64,000 nucleotides of DNA, taken from the NCBI GenBank assembly GCA_903829815.1, contig CAIKRR010000061.1, forward strand, positions 1 through 64,000, in the 5' to 3' direction. Under the pieces are notes generated by a model. The model saw only the letters and a program-made list of their open reading frames with translations. It did not search any database and had not been told where the DNA came from. The position numbers and the translations under genes were made by a program. This DNA comes from an uncultured Pseudomonadota bacterium. GTDB taxonomy: Bacteria > Pseudomonadota > Gammaproteobacteria > Burkholderiales > SG8-39. This document shows positions 25,153 to 34,571 of this stretch, in pieces. Position 1 is the first letter of the stretch. Every line of letters starts with the position of its first letter.

Positions 25153-26136
25153 ATGAAGATGCGCCTTGTCCTTCTCACGGTCCTGCTTGCAGGGGCCGCT
25201 GCGCCATCGTCAACGCGCGCCCAGCAGGCCGCGACCTGGCCACAGCGCGGCGTGACCTTCGTCGTGCCCTACTCTCCAGGCACCGGCATCGACATCGTGG
25301 CGCGCCTGCTGGCCCCTCGACTCGCCGACCGCTGGGGACAACCGGTGGTCGTCGACAACCGCCCCGGCAGCAGCGGCAATATTGGCGCCGAAGCCGTCGC
25401 ACGCAGTCAACCCAACGGCTATACCCTGATGGTGAACGCGGGTTCGTTCACGATCGTTCCGGCGCTCTACGCACGCATGCCCTATGACGTCGCCACCGAC
25501 TTCACCCCGATCACCAAGGTCGGCGTCGCCGGCTATGCACTGGTGGCACACCCGAGCGCGCTGCCTGCGCAGAGCCTCCCGGAGTTCATCGCCATGCTGC
25601 GGGCGAACCCCGATCGATATCACTACGCCTCACCGGGCAACGGCACGCCCCACCATCTGGGCATGGAACTGCTCAAGCTGCGACTCGGCCTCAAGGCCGT
25701 GCACGTGCCCTACAAGGGACTCTCCGGCGCCATGAGCGACCTGCTGGGCGGGCAGGTCGAGATGATGTTCACGCTGATCCACACCGCCCTGCCACAGTCG
25801 CGCGCAGGCAAACTGCGTCTGCTCGCAATCACCGGGGCGAACCGCTCGCCCCTGGCACCCGATGCGCCCACGTTCCGCGAGCAGGGCATCGACTTCATGG
25901 ATTCGCTCGATACCTGGTACGGCATTCTGGGCCCGGCCCGACTGCCTGCCGACATCGTGGCTCGGGTACACACCGACACCCACCAGCTGCTCGCAGCCCC
26001 GGACATGCGCGAAGCACTTCTGAAGCAGGGCATTCGTCTGCTCGAGAGTACCCCGGAACAATTCACAGCCGATGTGCGCAACGATCTTGCACGCTGGGCG
26101 AAGCTGATCAACGACGCAGGCATCACCGCAGACTGA
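25153..26136 (+). CDS. Bug-type (TctC family) receptor
   Basis: 327 aa from ATG 25153. The signal peptide KMRLVLLTVLLAGAAAPSS is followed by WPQRGVTFVVPYSPGTGID, VVDNRPGSSGNIGAE, MPYDVATDFTPITKV and AVHVPYKGLSGAMSD. C-terminal DLARWAKLINDAGI completes the family pattern. GAGAGG lies about 9 nt upstream. It pairs with the flavin monooxygenase 8 bp downstream, implying that the ligand is that enzyme's aromatic substrate or a precursor. Confidence 0.88.
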   Translation: MKMRLVLLTVLLAGAAAPSSTRAQQAATWPQRGVTFVVPYSPGTGIDIVARLLAPRLADRWGQPVVVDNRPGSSGNIGAEAVARSQPNGYTLMVNAGSFTIVPALYARMPYDVATDFTPITKVGVAGYALVAHPSALPAQSLPEFIAMLRANPDRYHYASPGNGTPHHLGMELLKLRLGLKAVHVPYKGLSGAMSDLLGGQVEMMFTLIHTALPQSRAGKLRLLAITGANRSPLAPDAPTFREQGIDFMDSLDTWYGILGPARLPADIVARVHTDTHQLLAAPDMREALLKQGIRLLESTPEQFTADVRNDLARWAKLINDAGITAD

Positions 26137-26144
26137 GGCAGGAC

Positions 26145-27356
26145 ATGACCACTCACCCCCCCCAGGCAATCATCGTTGGCGCAGGCCCGGTCGGGCTCAC
26201 GACCGCACTCGCGCTGGCACGACAGGACATCCCGGTGGTGGTTCTGGAGGCCGAACCCGCCCTCACCCATGACCTGCGAGCCGCCTCCTACCATCCGCCC
26301 ACGCTCGAGATGCTGGCCTCCCTGGGGATTGGTCAGACGATGCACGAGCGCGGGTACATCGTGCAGCGCTGGCAGTATCGTGATCGCCGGGAGGGGCTGA
26401 TCGTCGAATGGGATCTGGGCGTGCTTGCCGAGGACACCGAGTATCCCTGGCGACTGCATCTGGAACAGCATCAACTCACCCGCATCCTGGCCGATGCACT
26501 CGCTGCGTACCCGCATGCTCAGGTGCTTTTTTCCCATCGCGTCACGGCCATCGAGCAGATGACCGACCATGCAATCGCACGCTGCCAGTGCGTCGACGGC
26601 GAGCGCCTGGTATCCGGTGCCTGGCTGATCGGTGCCGATGGTGGCTCGGGCGTGGTCCGCAAGTCGCTCGACACCGAATTTGAAGGCTTCACCTGGCCCG
26701 AGCGCAACGTGAACATCAGCACGCCCTATGACATCGGGCAACATGGATACACGTTCAACTGCTACATCGCCGACCCGGCAGAATGGGCGGGCCTGTTCAA
26801 GGTGCCGCACCTGGGGCCGCCCGGCCTGTGGCGCATCGGGTTTCCCGTGCCCGACGACGAGACGGACGAGCAGGCGCTCTCTGATGAGGGCACCCAGGCG
26901 CGCCTCACGCGCCTGCTGCCCTGGGAGCGTGAATACCCGGTGGCCTACCGCAGCATCTACCGGGTGCACCAGCGGGTCGCGCGCGACTGGCGGCGGGGCC
27001 GCGTGATCCTGGCGGGCGATGCCGCGCACCTGAACAACCCGGTCGGTGCCATGGGCCTCAATGGCGGGGTACACGACGCGATCAACCTGGCCGACAAGCT
27101 GGGGCGCGTCTGGCGGGGCGAAGCCGATGTCTCGGCACTGGACCTCTATGTGCGGCAGCGTCGCACGGCCAACATCGAATTCATCCAGGCCGGCTCGATT
27201 CGCAACAAGCGCACCCTCGAGGAGCGCGATCCGGCCGTACGCGAACAACGTCATGCCGAGATGCGAGCGCTGGCCGACGACCCGGTACGCACCCGCGCCT
27301 TTCTCCTGGGCACCTCGATGATCGAGAGCGTACGACGCGCAGCCACCATCACCTGA
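26145..27356 (+). CDS. FAD-dependent aromatic monooxygenase (PheA/TfdB-type fold)
   Basis: 403 aa. Dinucleotide-binding GAGPVG at residues 13-18, NADPH/FAD motif LIGADGGSGVVRKSL, and the FAD ribityl motif VILAGDAAHLNNPVGAMGLN. This is class A flavoprotein hydroxylase architecture. It lacks the long C-terminal thioredoxin-like domain of phenol hydroxylases, being nearer 400 than 550-600 aa. Its start is 8 bp after the Bug gene. Expected reaction is NADPH- and O2-dependent ring hydroxylation or oxidative decarboxylation; substrate unknown. Confidence 0.87.
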   Translation: MTTHPPQAIIVGAGPVGLTTALALARQDIPVVVLEAEPALTHDLRAASYHPPTLEMLASLGIGQTMHERGYIVQRWQYRDRREGLIVEWDLGVLAEDTEYPWRLHLEQHQLTRILADALAAYPHAQVLFSHRVTAIEQMTDHAIARCQCVDGERLVSGAWLIGADGGSGVVRKSLDTEFEGFTWPERNVNISTPYDIGQHGYTFNCYIADPAEWAGLFKVPHLGPPGLWRIGFPVPDDETDEQALSDEGTQARLTRLLPWEREYPVAYRSIYRVHQRVARDWRRGRVILAGDAAHLNNPVGAMGLNGGVHDAINLADKLGRVWRGEADVSALDLYVRQRRTANIEFIQAGSIRNKRTLEERDPAVREQRHAEMRALADDPVRTRAFLLGTSMIESVRRAATIT

Positions 27357-27511
27357 GCGGTGATCACCCGCGCAGGGGTACAGTGTGCCGCATCACCGGG
27401 GCCGGCCTCGTCTCAGCGCAGGGCTGCGCCCTCGTCAACCCAGCGCAACGCTTCCGTCCCGGTCCAGTCGACCCCGCCAATGACCCACCACACGGCCTTG
27501 CACTTCAGACC

Positions 27512-28147
27512 CTACTTCGTCGCCGCGTAATGAGCGAGCGCCGTCAGATCGGCGTCACTCATGCCGTAGACAACGGCGCTCATGGCCGTATCGGCACCCG
27601 AACGCTGGTTGTCGCGAAAGGCCTTCATCGCATGCACGAGATAGTCGATGCGCTGCCGGGCAACGCGTGGCATCTGCTCCTGCCCCGCCAGACTGGGCAG
27701 ATGGCAGGAGCCGCATCGCTTCGCATTGGCGAGCGCAGCGCCTCTTTCGGCCAGCGCCGGGTCTACCGCTTCATCACTTGCTTTTGATGGCAGCGCGGCA
27801 TAATGACGCGCGACCGCATCGAGCTCCTCATCGCGAAAGTTCTTGATGAGATCGCCCATGGCATCGACGCGACGAACCCCCTCGCGCATGAGGAACAACT
27901 GATTCATCAGGAAAAACGCCGGCTGCCCCGCCAGCGAAGGAATACCGGCGATGCGCGAGTTGCCGTCTGCGCCATGACAGGCCTGACAGACAGCCAGACG
28001 CTCAGCCAAGGCCAGACGGGGCGAGGACTGCGCCCCGCCCTCGAGGGGCACGAGGACGCACAGGGCCAGCACCGACGCACGTACAAGCCCCTTCAGGTGG
28101 CGCAGACCACCCGAAACCGAGCAGACGGGGCGGTTGCCTGAACGCAT
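27512..28147 (-). CDS. Dihaem c-type cytochrome
   Basis: 211 aa from ATG 28147, with an export signal (ASVLALCVLVPLEGGAQ). Two CxxCH haem sites are seen, CQACH (with following GADGNS) and CGSCH, each in a cytochrome c4/c553-like domain with a distal Met candidate (MGDLIKNF; MSAVVYGMSD). A GTG at 28165 that overlaps the preceding stop is an alternative start. It lies 14 bp downstream of the sugar-dehydrogenase-like gene and probably accepts its electrons in the periplasm. Confidence 0.87.
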   Translation of the reverse strand: MRSGNRPVCSVSGGLRHLKGLVRASVLALCVLVPLEGGAQSSPRLALAERLAVCQACHGADGNSRIAGIPSLAGQPAFFLMNQLFLMREGVRRVDAMGDLIKNFRDEELDAVARHYAALPSKASDEAVDPALAERGAALANAKRCGSCHLPSLAGQEQMPRVARQRIDYLVHAMKAFRDNQRSGADTAMSAVVYGMSDADLTALAHYAATK

Positions 28148-28161
28148 CAACGTGCCCGACC

Positions 28162-29445
28162 TCACTTCGCCATCGCGGTCTTGAGCGGCGGCTCGTAAGT
28201 GATGCGGTAAGTTGCACCGCTATGCTCATCGGAAAGAAGGAGCGAACCGTCCTTCATCTGCAGCAGGTACGAAGGCCGGGCGTAGAACTCGTTCTTGCCA
28301 CTGTCGAGGAACCCGGTGAGGAACGGCTCGAGCTTGGCACTGCCATTGGCCTGGGGACGGGCAACGATCACATCATAGCCAAAACGCGCCTCCCGGTTCC
28401 ATGAACCGTGGCGGGCGATGAAGGCGACATTGGAATACGCCTTGGGGAACATGCTGCCGGTGTAGAAGAGCAGCCCGAGACCGGCCGCATGAGGCCCGGT
28501 GAGCGCTGCCGGCAGCACCACGCCCGCGCACGGGTTGGGGCGACGGATGTCTCGATCGGGAATGCCATTGGCATGGCAGTACGGGAACCCGAAGTTCGCA
28601 CCGATCATGTCCTTGGGTACGCGGTTCAGTTCGTCCGACGGGCCTTCGTTGCCCGCCCAGTCGCGCCCGTTGTCGTTGAACCACAACTCGCCCGTCACCG
28701 GGTGCCAGTCGAACCCGACCGTGTTGCGTACGCCGCGAGCGACGATCTCCATGCCCGAGCCGTCCAGGTTGTAGCGACGGATATGACCGCGCTCGCCCGG
28801 GTTGATCTCGCAGATGTTGCAGTTGGCACCCACCTGGATGTAGAGCTTGCCGTCAGGTCCGAAGGCAGCATACTTCCAGTTGTGATGAACCTCGGGCGGC
28901 AGGCCAAACTTGTCAGTGAGATCGACCGGCGTGCCGGGGTTGTCAAGATGATCCTCGATGGCATCGAAGCGAAGCACGCGGTGGATGGCGAGGACGTAGA
29001 GGGCGCCATCGCGAAACGCGAGGCCGTTGGGCTGGGTCAAGCCCGAGAGCAGCACCTTGGATTCGCGCTTGCCATCCACGTTGGTGACCGCATACACGCG
29101 ACCGATGCCGCGAGTGCCCATGAACATCGTGCCGCGATCGCCCATCACCATCGTGCGACCACCGGGGTGCCCGGAGGACCAGACCTCGGCCTTGAAGCCG
29201 GCCGGCAGCTTGATGCGATCGATCGGCAATTTCTCGACGGGCGTCATGAGCGGCGACACCGGAATCGGCTTCAGATCGGTCGACTGATTGCTGGCCGCCG
29301 GGTTGGACAGATCGAGGGCACTGAACCCCGGCGGCATCGCCGGCGCGGGAGCAGGCGCCTGCTGCGCAATGGCAACCGCGAACGGCAGTGTGGCAAGACC
29401 GATCGTTGCGACCAGGGCATGGGTGAACCGTGAGCGTGTGGGCAT
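28162..29445 (-). CDS. PQQ-dependent glucose/sorbosone dehydrogenase-like periplasmic protein
   Basis: 427 aa. Signal peptide LVATIGLATLPFAVAIAQ, then a six-bladed beta-propeller pattern: MVMGDRGTMFMGTRGIG, YAAFGPDGKLYIQVG, GVRNTVGFDWHPVTGELWF, RDWAGNEGPSDELN and GSLLLSDEHSGATYRI. This matches soluble GDH/sorbosone dehydrogenase, which oxidises aldoses with PQQ. Cys pairs (NCNICE, PYCHANG) may bind haem or form a disulphide but no CxxCH is present. GGAGG lies 4 nt before the ATG. The cytochrome c gene follows directly. Confidence 0.84.
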   Translation of the reverse strand: MPTRSRFTHALVATIGLATLPFAVAIAQQAPAPAPAMPPGFSALDLSNPAASNQSTDLKPIPVSPLMTPVEKLPIDRIKLPAGFKAEVWSSGHPGGRTMVMGDRGTMFMGTRGIGRVYAVTNVDGKRESKVLLSGLTQPNGLAFRDGALYVLAIHRVLRFDAIEDHLDNPGTPVDLTDKFGLPPEVHHNWKYAAFGPDGKLYIQVGANCNICEINPGERGHIRRYNLDGSGMEIVARGVRNTVGFDWHPVTGELWFNDNGRDWAGNEGPSDELNRVPKDMIGANFGFPYCHANGIPDRDIRRPNPCAGVVLPAALTGPHAAGLGLLFYTGSMFPKAYSNVAFIARHGSWNREARFGYDVIVARPQANGSAKLEPFLTGFLDSGKNEFYARPSYLLQMKDGSLLLSDEHSGATYRITYEPPLKTAMAK

Positions 29446-29533
29446 GGAGCCTCCGTTGGATACGGCAGGTAAAATCGGGTCTGCCACGTACCCGCCAGCC
29501 TGCAGCCGGGCCTCGTGACCGAGCCTGAGTGTA

Positions 29534-29566
29534 CCGGTTGGCGGCGCAATCAGCACCGCCAACCGG
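29534..29566 (-). terminator. Strong hairpin between Bug gene and PQQ dehydrogenase gene
   Basis: A perfect 11-bp inverted repeat (CCGGTTGGCGG, 11-nt loop, CCGCCAACCGG) lies in the 220-bp gap, about 100 nt after the Bug stop at 29666 and 90 nt before the dehydrogenase ATG. There is no U-run, so it may be a Rho-linked or processing hairpin rather than a classical intrinsic terminator. Confidence 0.45.
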
Positions 29567-29665
29567 CCCTGACCTGCCGACCTCGGTCGCGGCGAGCCGT
29601 CGACTGGGTCTGACGCTTCAGCCCATCGAGGGCGCCCGTCGCCCGGGTCTGTCAATTGCGGCCGC

Positions 29666-30694
29666 CTATTCGATACGGCCCATGCGCTGCACGGTTTCGG
29701 CCAGACGCTTGCGCTCCCGCTCCATCGAGGCCGCCAGTTCTGGTGCATCGAGGTAATCAACCGGGGAGGCCATGGCTGCCATGGCGTCAACGAAAACCGG
29801 CTCACGGATCGCCTCACGGGTTGCCTGACGCAGTCGGGCGACGAGATCGGCGGGGGTGTCCACCGGGGCGAAAAGCGCCGACCAGATGAAGAACTCGCAA
29901 TCGTGGCCGAGCTCGCGAACGGTCGGCACGTCGGGCAGCGCCTTGATCCGCTCGGTGCCAAAACTGGCCAGGATGCGCACCTTGCCCGCCTTGAGGTGAG
30001 GAAATGCAACCCCGGGCGCCTGGGCTGTGATGGCCACCTGGCCCGCGAGAAGAGCCGTCATGGCCTGTCCCCCGCTCTGGTAAGGGACATGCAGAAAACG
30101 CACGCCTGCCGACTGCGCAAGCATTTCCATCGGCACATGCAGGGCCCCGTAGATGCCCGAAGAACTGTAGCTGAGGGTGCCGGGGGCGCGACGCGCTTCG
30201 CCCAGCAGATCCTCCAGTGTTCGCCACGGGCTGTCGCTGCGCACCATCACCACGACAGGATCGGCAGCCACCCGCGCGATGGGCGTGAACTGCGATAGCT
30301 GATAAGAGGGCTGACGACCGGCGGCGCGCTCGGCCTCCGGAATGACCACCAGGCTGGAGAGTGCCATCATCAGGGAATAACCGTCAGCCTTCTGGCGCGC
30401 GGCATGGGCAGCACCTACGGCACCCCCTGCTCCGGGCTTGTTGTCGACAATCACCGACTGCCCCAGAACCCGACCCAGCGCCACCGCAAGGGGCCGTGCC
30501 GTGATGTCGGAGATGCCACCGGGCGCAAAGGGAACAACGATCGATATCGGGCGCGCAGGCCAGCCCTCAGCCGCGGCCTGGAACGGCGCCACGAACGCAG
30601 CCATGCTGACCGCCACGATGGTTGAAAGGACGGCAGACAACGGGAACACGCGTGCAAGGCGTGCAGCGCCTTCGATCAAAGGGCACTTGCGCAT
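29666..30694 (-). CDS. Bug-type (TctC family) receptor
   Basis: 342 aa. Signal peptide ending PFQAAAEG, then WPARPISIVVPFAPGGISD, VIVDNKPGAGGAVGAAHA, FLHVPYQSGGQAMTAL, AGKVRILASFG and C-terminal ETVQRMGRIE. The usual PYKGG loop is PYQSGG, so the pocket differs. The gene stands apart from the operons on both sides (gaps of 163 and 220 bp). GGAGAG lies 4-5 nt before the ATG. Ligand unknown. Confidence 0.88.
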   Translation of the reverse strand: MRKCPLIEGAARLARVFPLSAVLSTIVAVSMAAFVAPFQAAAEGWPARPISIVVPFAPGGISDITARPLAVALGRVLGQSVIVDNKPGAGGAVGAAHAARQKADGYSLMMALSSLVVIPEAERAAGRQPSYQLSQFTPIARVAADPVVVMVRSDSPWRTLEDLLGEARRAPGTLSYSSSGIYGALHVPMEMLAQSAGVRFLHVPYQSGGQAMTALLAGQVAITAQAPGVAFPHLKAGKVRILASFGTERIKALPDVPTVRELGHDCEFFIWSALFAPVDTPADLVARLRQATREAIREPVFVDAMAAMASPVDYLDAPELAASMERERKRLAETVQRMGRIE

Positions 30695-30857
30695 CGGTCT
30701 CTCCTCCAGAGGGGCAACCGAGGTTCGTGCAGCACTGTGCAGAGGGCTGGATCGAGGCCGCGGCAGGCCCGACGGTCACCTCGGTGGCGATCGAACAGGC
30801 ACGGGTTACTCTAACCGAGACTGCGACGATACGGGCAGGCCATGCACGGTGTCAGCC

Positions 30858-31649
30858 TCAGCGCTTCCAGTGCAAGGTAGCCCGTTCGGCTGCCGAGGTG
30901 ATCGCAAAGACCACCAAAGCCATGGTCATGCCGATGAAAAGCGCGACCCACATGAGTTCGGTTTCGCGCAATTCGGCACTCTCGATGATGAGGTAGCCCA
31001 GCCCCTTCATGCCAGTGAGCCACTCGGCCAGCAGGGCACCCAGAATCGCCGCTGACCCGGCCACACGCAGACCGGCAAAAAAGTAGGGTAGTGCACAGGG
31101 CACTCGTACCACCCATATCTGCTGCCAGCGGCCGGCACCGCACACGCGCATCAGTTCCACCATGCCAGGATCGACAGCACCCAGTCCACGCATCAGGTTC
31201 ACCAGCAGCGGAAAGAACGACACGATGGTCACCACCACCACGCTGGTGGCAAAGCCTCGTCCCACCATCAGGGTGATGAGAGGTGCCACCGCGATCACCG
31301 GTACCGTGCGCAGGGCAATCACCAATGGAAAGGTGGCGCGTGCGACCGCCGGTGAGTTGATGAACGCGAGCGCGAGTGCAATCGCGAAGGTCGTACTGAT
31401 GGCAAGACCTGCGAGCGCACTCTGCGCCGTGAACCAGAAGTTGCGACCCAGCTTGGCCCGATGCGAGAGCAGCGCCTGCCACACACCGGCCGGCTCGGGG
31501 AGCATGTAGGCCGGTATCTGAAACTGATGAACCAGCAGCGCCCACATCCCGACGAAGACGGCAATCGCCATCCCGATGCCGCTGAGACTGCGCAACAAGG
31601 CAGACAGGGCGCCGGTGCGCCGCGGCAGGAGACCGGGTCGACTCACCAC
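30858..31649 (-). CDS. ABC transporter permease (SsuC/ThiX-type)
   Basis: 263 aa from a GTG start at 31649. GGAGG 6 nt upstream and the position just after the stop of the first permease gene support this start; no suitable ATG lies there. Six or so membrane helices are evident, with the EAA-like loop SFFPLLVNLMRGLGAVDPGMVELMRVCGAG for ATPase docking. C-terminal LLAEWLTGMKGLGYLI is typical of taurine/nitrate/pyrimidine-type permeases. It forms a heterodimer candidate with the permease at 31651-32412. Confidence 0.86.
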   Translation of the reverse strand: MVSRPGLLPRRTGALSALLRSLSGIGMAIAVFVGMWALLVHQFQIPAYMLPEPAGVWQALLSHRAKLGRNFWFTAQSALAGLAISTTFAIALALAFINSPAVARATFPLVIALRTVPVIAVAPLITLMVGRGFATSVVVVTIVSFFPLLVNLMRGLGAVDPGMVELMRVCGAGRWQQIWVVRVPCALPYFFAGLRVAGSAAILGALLAEWLTGMKGLGYLIIESAELRETELMWVALFIGMTMALVVFAITSAAERATLHWKR

Positions 31650-31650
31650 C

Positions 31651-32412
31651 TCAGTCCTCCAGCACGGTGGCGGCCTGCCAGCGCACAACACGCATTTCGA
31701 TCGCCGCAGCAAGCGCATACACCGCCGCCGCCAGCAGACACGAAGCGGTAACCGCAAACCAGACTTTCGGAACGTCAAAGGCGCCCAGGGCGTAGATCAT
31801 GAGCACACCAAGCCCACGCTCGGCCCCGGCCCATTCGGCAAGAATGGTACCCAGAATGGCCGAAGGGGCCGCAATCTTCAGACCTGCAAAGAGCAGCGGC
31901 AAGGAGGCTGGAATCACCAGCAAGCGCAATCGCTGCAGCGGGCTCGCCGAGAGCACATGAAAGAGTTCGGCGCTGGTCGACTCGAAGGCGCGAAAGCCCT
32001 GCATCGCCCCCACCAGAATCGGAAAGTAGGAAGCAAGCGCGGCAATGAGCACACGAGTTGACAGACCGTTGCCGATCCACACCACGAGGAGCGGCGTCGT
32101 GGCGGTGAGCGGAATGCTCGAGAGCGCGACCCCAAAACGGTAGATCGGCGTCCAGGCAGGTGCGATCAGGCTCGCCACCGAGGCAGCCGCCAGTGCCGCA
32201 GCCGCCGCACACAGGTAACCGATCAGCGCGGCCTGGAGCGTGGGCACGACCGTTTCGCCAAACAGACGCGGGTTGCCTACGAGAACCTGCCAGACCTGCG
32301 ACGGTGCTGCCACAGTGATCGGAAACAGACCCGAGCGCTGCGCGATTTCGGCAACCACCAGCAGCAACACGGCCGTGACCAGGGGCAGCCAGAAGACCGG
32401 CAGTCGTCTCAT
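31651..32412 (-). CDS. ABC transporter permease (SsuC/ThiX-type)
   Basis: 253 aa inner-membrane protein with about six helices. The cytoplasmic loop SYFPILVGAMQGFRAFESTSAELFHVLSAS is the ATPase-contact motif, and ILAEWAGAERGLGVLMI is the family's late signature. Its start overlaps the stop of the ATPase gene by ATGA. Together with the GTG-started permease downstream it makes a two-permease importer, as in ThiXY-like or riboflavin-type systems. Confidence 0.88.
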   Translation of the reverse strand: MRRLPVFWLPLVTAVLLLVVAEIAQRSGLFPITVAAPSQVWQVLVGNPRLFGETVVPTLQAALIGYLCAAAAALAAASVASLIAPAWTPIYRFGVALSSIPLTATTPLLVVWIGNGLSTRVLIAALASYFPILVGAMQGFRAFESTSAELFHVLSASPLQRLRLLVIPASLPLLFAGLKIAAPSAILGTILAEWAGAERGLGVLMIYALGAFDVPKVWFAVTASCLLAAAVYALAAAIEMRVVRWQAATVLED

Positions 32413-33224
32413 TGCAGCTTGGCTCCAGCGGCCGCACCCGCCTCAGGCGCTTCGGGCGCTTCGTGTGCAAACAAGGCTCCGCGAACCGCGCCTTCGATCG
32501 CATGAAACGATGGCGTACTCATCATCCCGAGCGTGCGTGGCCGCGGCAGATCAACCTCGATGGTGGTCTCGATCCGCCCGGGGCGTGGCGACATGACAAA
32601 CACACGATCGGCCATGAAGACTGCCTCGGCAATCGAGTGTGTGACGAGCAGCGCGGTGGTGCCCGATTCGGCCCAGATGCGCAGCAGTTCGGTATTGAGG
32701 CGCTGCCGCGTGATCTCGTCGAGCGCACCAAAGGGCTCATCGAGCAGCAGGACCTGAGGGTTCATCACCAGCGCCCGGGCAATAGCGGCGCGCTGCTGCA
32801 TCCCGCCCGACAACTGCCCCGGCAGTGCCTGTTCGAAGCCCTTGAGCCCTACCAGATCGATCAGGTCGGTCGGCTTGCGCGGCGCGTTGGACTCGGAGAT
32901 GCCGGCGATACGCAACGGCAGACGCACATTGTCGATCACGGTGCGCCAGGGCAGCAGCGTGGGCGACTGGAACACAAAGCCTATGGCGTGTTCGCGACGC
33001 AGACGCGATGGTGGTGCGCCACCGATGTCGATGCGCCCATCGGTCGGCTCGAAAAGATCGGCCACCATCCGCAACAGGGTCGACTTGCCGCAACCCGAGG
33101 GCCCGATGATCGCGCCGAAGCGGCCTGCATCGAGCTTCAGGCGCACCTGGTCGAGCGCGAGCACTTCGCTCCCGCGCATCTGAAATCGCTTGATCACATC
33201 AAGAACGGCAATGGAGGCAGGCAT
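32409..33224 (-). CDS. ABC transporter ATP-binding protein (SsuB/TauB-type)
   Basis: 271 aa. Walker A GPSGCGKST near residue 43, Q-loop FVFQSPTLLPW, signature LSGGMQQR, Walker B VLLLDEPFGALD and switch His in LVTHSIAEAVF. The C-terminal tail of about 40 residues (repeated EAPEA) is not part of the domain. It starts 5 bp after the stop of the amidohydrolase gene, so the enzymes and transporter form one transcription unit. Confidence 0.92.
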   Translation of the reverse strand: MPASIAVLDVIKRFQMRGSEVLALDQVRLKLDAGRFGAIIGPSGCGKSTLLRMVADLFEPTDGRIDIGGAPPSRLRREHAIGFVFQSPTLLPWRTVIDNVRLPLRIAGISESNAPRKPTDLIDLVGLKGFEQALPGQLSGGMQQRAAIARALVMNPQVLLLDEPFGALDEITRQRLNTELLRIWAESGTTALLVTHSIAEAVFMADRVFVMSPRPGRIETTIEVDLPRPRTLGMMSTPSFHAIEGAVRGALFAHEAPEAPEAGAAAGAKLQ

Positions 33225-33229
33225 GGGTT

Positions 33230-34570
33230 TCAGGCGCAGGTATGAAGGCGTTTCAGATAGAAAGGACCGAGGTCCTCGGCGAGGTCGCTGGCAATGGCAT
33301 GCCAGGCAGCAAATTCGGCGCCCCGCGCCCGAGCTTGGGCCAGCAGCTCATCGCGCAGCACCGGATAGTCGATGCCGGTGAAACGCCCCTCTTCGATGAC
33401 GGTTCGTCCAGCCACCTCGAGCCGGGATACATGCGCAACCTGAGCGCGTGCCAGAACAAGCTCGGCCAGATTCACCGGGACGATATCGAAGTCATCGGCC
33501 AGGCGGCCCAGATCAAACTCGACTACATCTCCGAAGTCGGCCCCCGAGTTGCCCGTCACCGCAAAATAGCCGCCACGGCAGGCCGCCTCGAGGGCACGAT
33601 CGGCGTCAAGACCGGGCTCGAAGCCCCACCCTTTGTGCAGATGCCATGCCAGACGCGCCTCGCGCAGCATGTCGTCATCGTCATCCAGCGTGAGCCCATC
33701 GCCGCCCACGGCCAGACGAACCCCGCGCAGGGCCATGCGCGCGCCCGGCGCGATGCCCGAGCGCAGCGTGAGATTCGACCCCGGATTGAGCACCGCGGTC
33801 ACGCCGTGGGCAGCCATCAACTCGAGTTCGTCATCACGAGCCCAGGTGCAGTGGGCCAGCGACAGGCGTGGGGAGAGCAAGCCGATGCCCGCCAGATAGG
33901 TGAGAACGCCTTCGGGGTAATGCGAATCGATCCACTCACGCTCGTACCTTGTCTCGGCAAAGTGCATGTGCACACGTCGGCCGGTGCGTGCCGAAGCCTC
34001 GGCAACGGCTTCGAGCATGGGGCGCGACGCCCACTTGGGGCCTCGCGGCCCGTATTGCACGGTCACCATCGGCGAGTCGATCGCGGCGGCAATCTCGTCG
34101 GCGAGCGCAATTTGCTCGGCAGCCGATGCCGTTGGCCGGTCCAGATGCCGCGCGACCTCTTCGCGTATCGAGGGACGCAACTGCGCCAGCACGCGAGCGC
34201 TTGGCGCGTAGGCAATGGGATTCATGTCGCCCATGGCAACCGCAAAAGCGATGCGAACGCCAAGGTCATTGGCAGCACGCGCCACTTCACGCGCCTCGCT
34301 GACCGGATCGGTGAGTCGCTGCGCCCTCGTGTAATGGACCATGATGGCGCCCACACCACTACGCGCGGTGCGCGCCAGCGACACACACGCAGCCAGCCAG
34401 GCATCAACCTGCGGGGCTCGCGTGACGATGGGGTTCCATGACTCGAAGGGAACGTTGAACGCACCCAGACTGGTCGAGCGGAATGTCCGGGCATGGTCGT
34501 GTGCGTTGGCCAGGGCTGGCATTCGCAGCCGCGTGCCGGCCTGGACGAGTTGAACGCTGACCGGTGCCAT
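33230..34570 (-). CDS. Amidohydrolase (cytosine/guanine deaminase-like)
   Basis: 446 aa metal-dependent hydrolase: NAHDHARTF (HxH), VHMHFAET, SLAHCTWARD and Asp in VGGDGLTLDDDDD. Unlike its neighbour, the N-terminal beta-domain is almost absent: the HxH motif occurs at about residue 23, against about 57 in the paralogue at 34572. The two share block after block (FESW, VDAWLA, GVGAIMVHYTRAQ), so they arose by duplication. The ATG follows the previous stop with one base between (TGA-G-ATG). Deaminase or ring-opening of the imported N-heterocycle is plausible; substrate unknown. Confidence 0.82.
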   Translation of the reverse strand: MAPVSVQLVQAGTRLRMPALANAHDHARTFRSTSLGAFNVPFESWNPIVTRAPQVDAWLAACVSLARTARSGVGAIMVHYTRAQRLTDPVSEAREVARAANDLGVRIAFAVAMGDMNPIAYAPSARVLAQLRPSIREEVARHLDRPTASAAEQIALADEIAAAIDSPMVTVQYGPRGPKWASRPMLEAVAEASARTGRRVHMHFAETRYEREWIDSHYPEGVLTYLAGIGLLSPRLSLAHCTWARDDELELMAAHGVTAVLNPGSNLTLRSGIAPGARMALRGVRLAVGGDGLTLDDDDDMLREARLAWHLHKGWGFEPGLDADRALEAACRGGYFAVTGNSGADFGDVVEFDLGRLADDFDIVPVNLAELVLARAQVAHVSRLEVAGRTVIEEGRFTGIDYPVLRDELLAQARARGAEFAAWHAIASDLAEDLGPFYLKRLHTCA

Positions 34571-34571
34571 C

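Noticed and set aside
27412-27511. In-frame extension of about 31 codons after the TAG stop of the dihaem cytochrome
   Set aside because: An open stretch this short is expected by chance in GC-rich DNA; no readthrough signal is seen.
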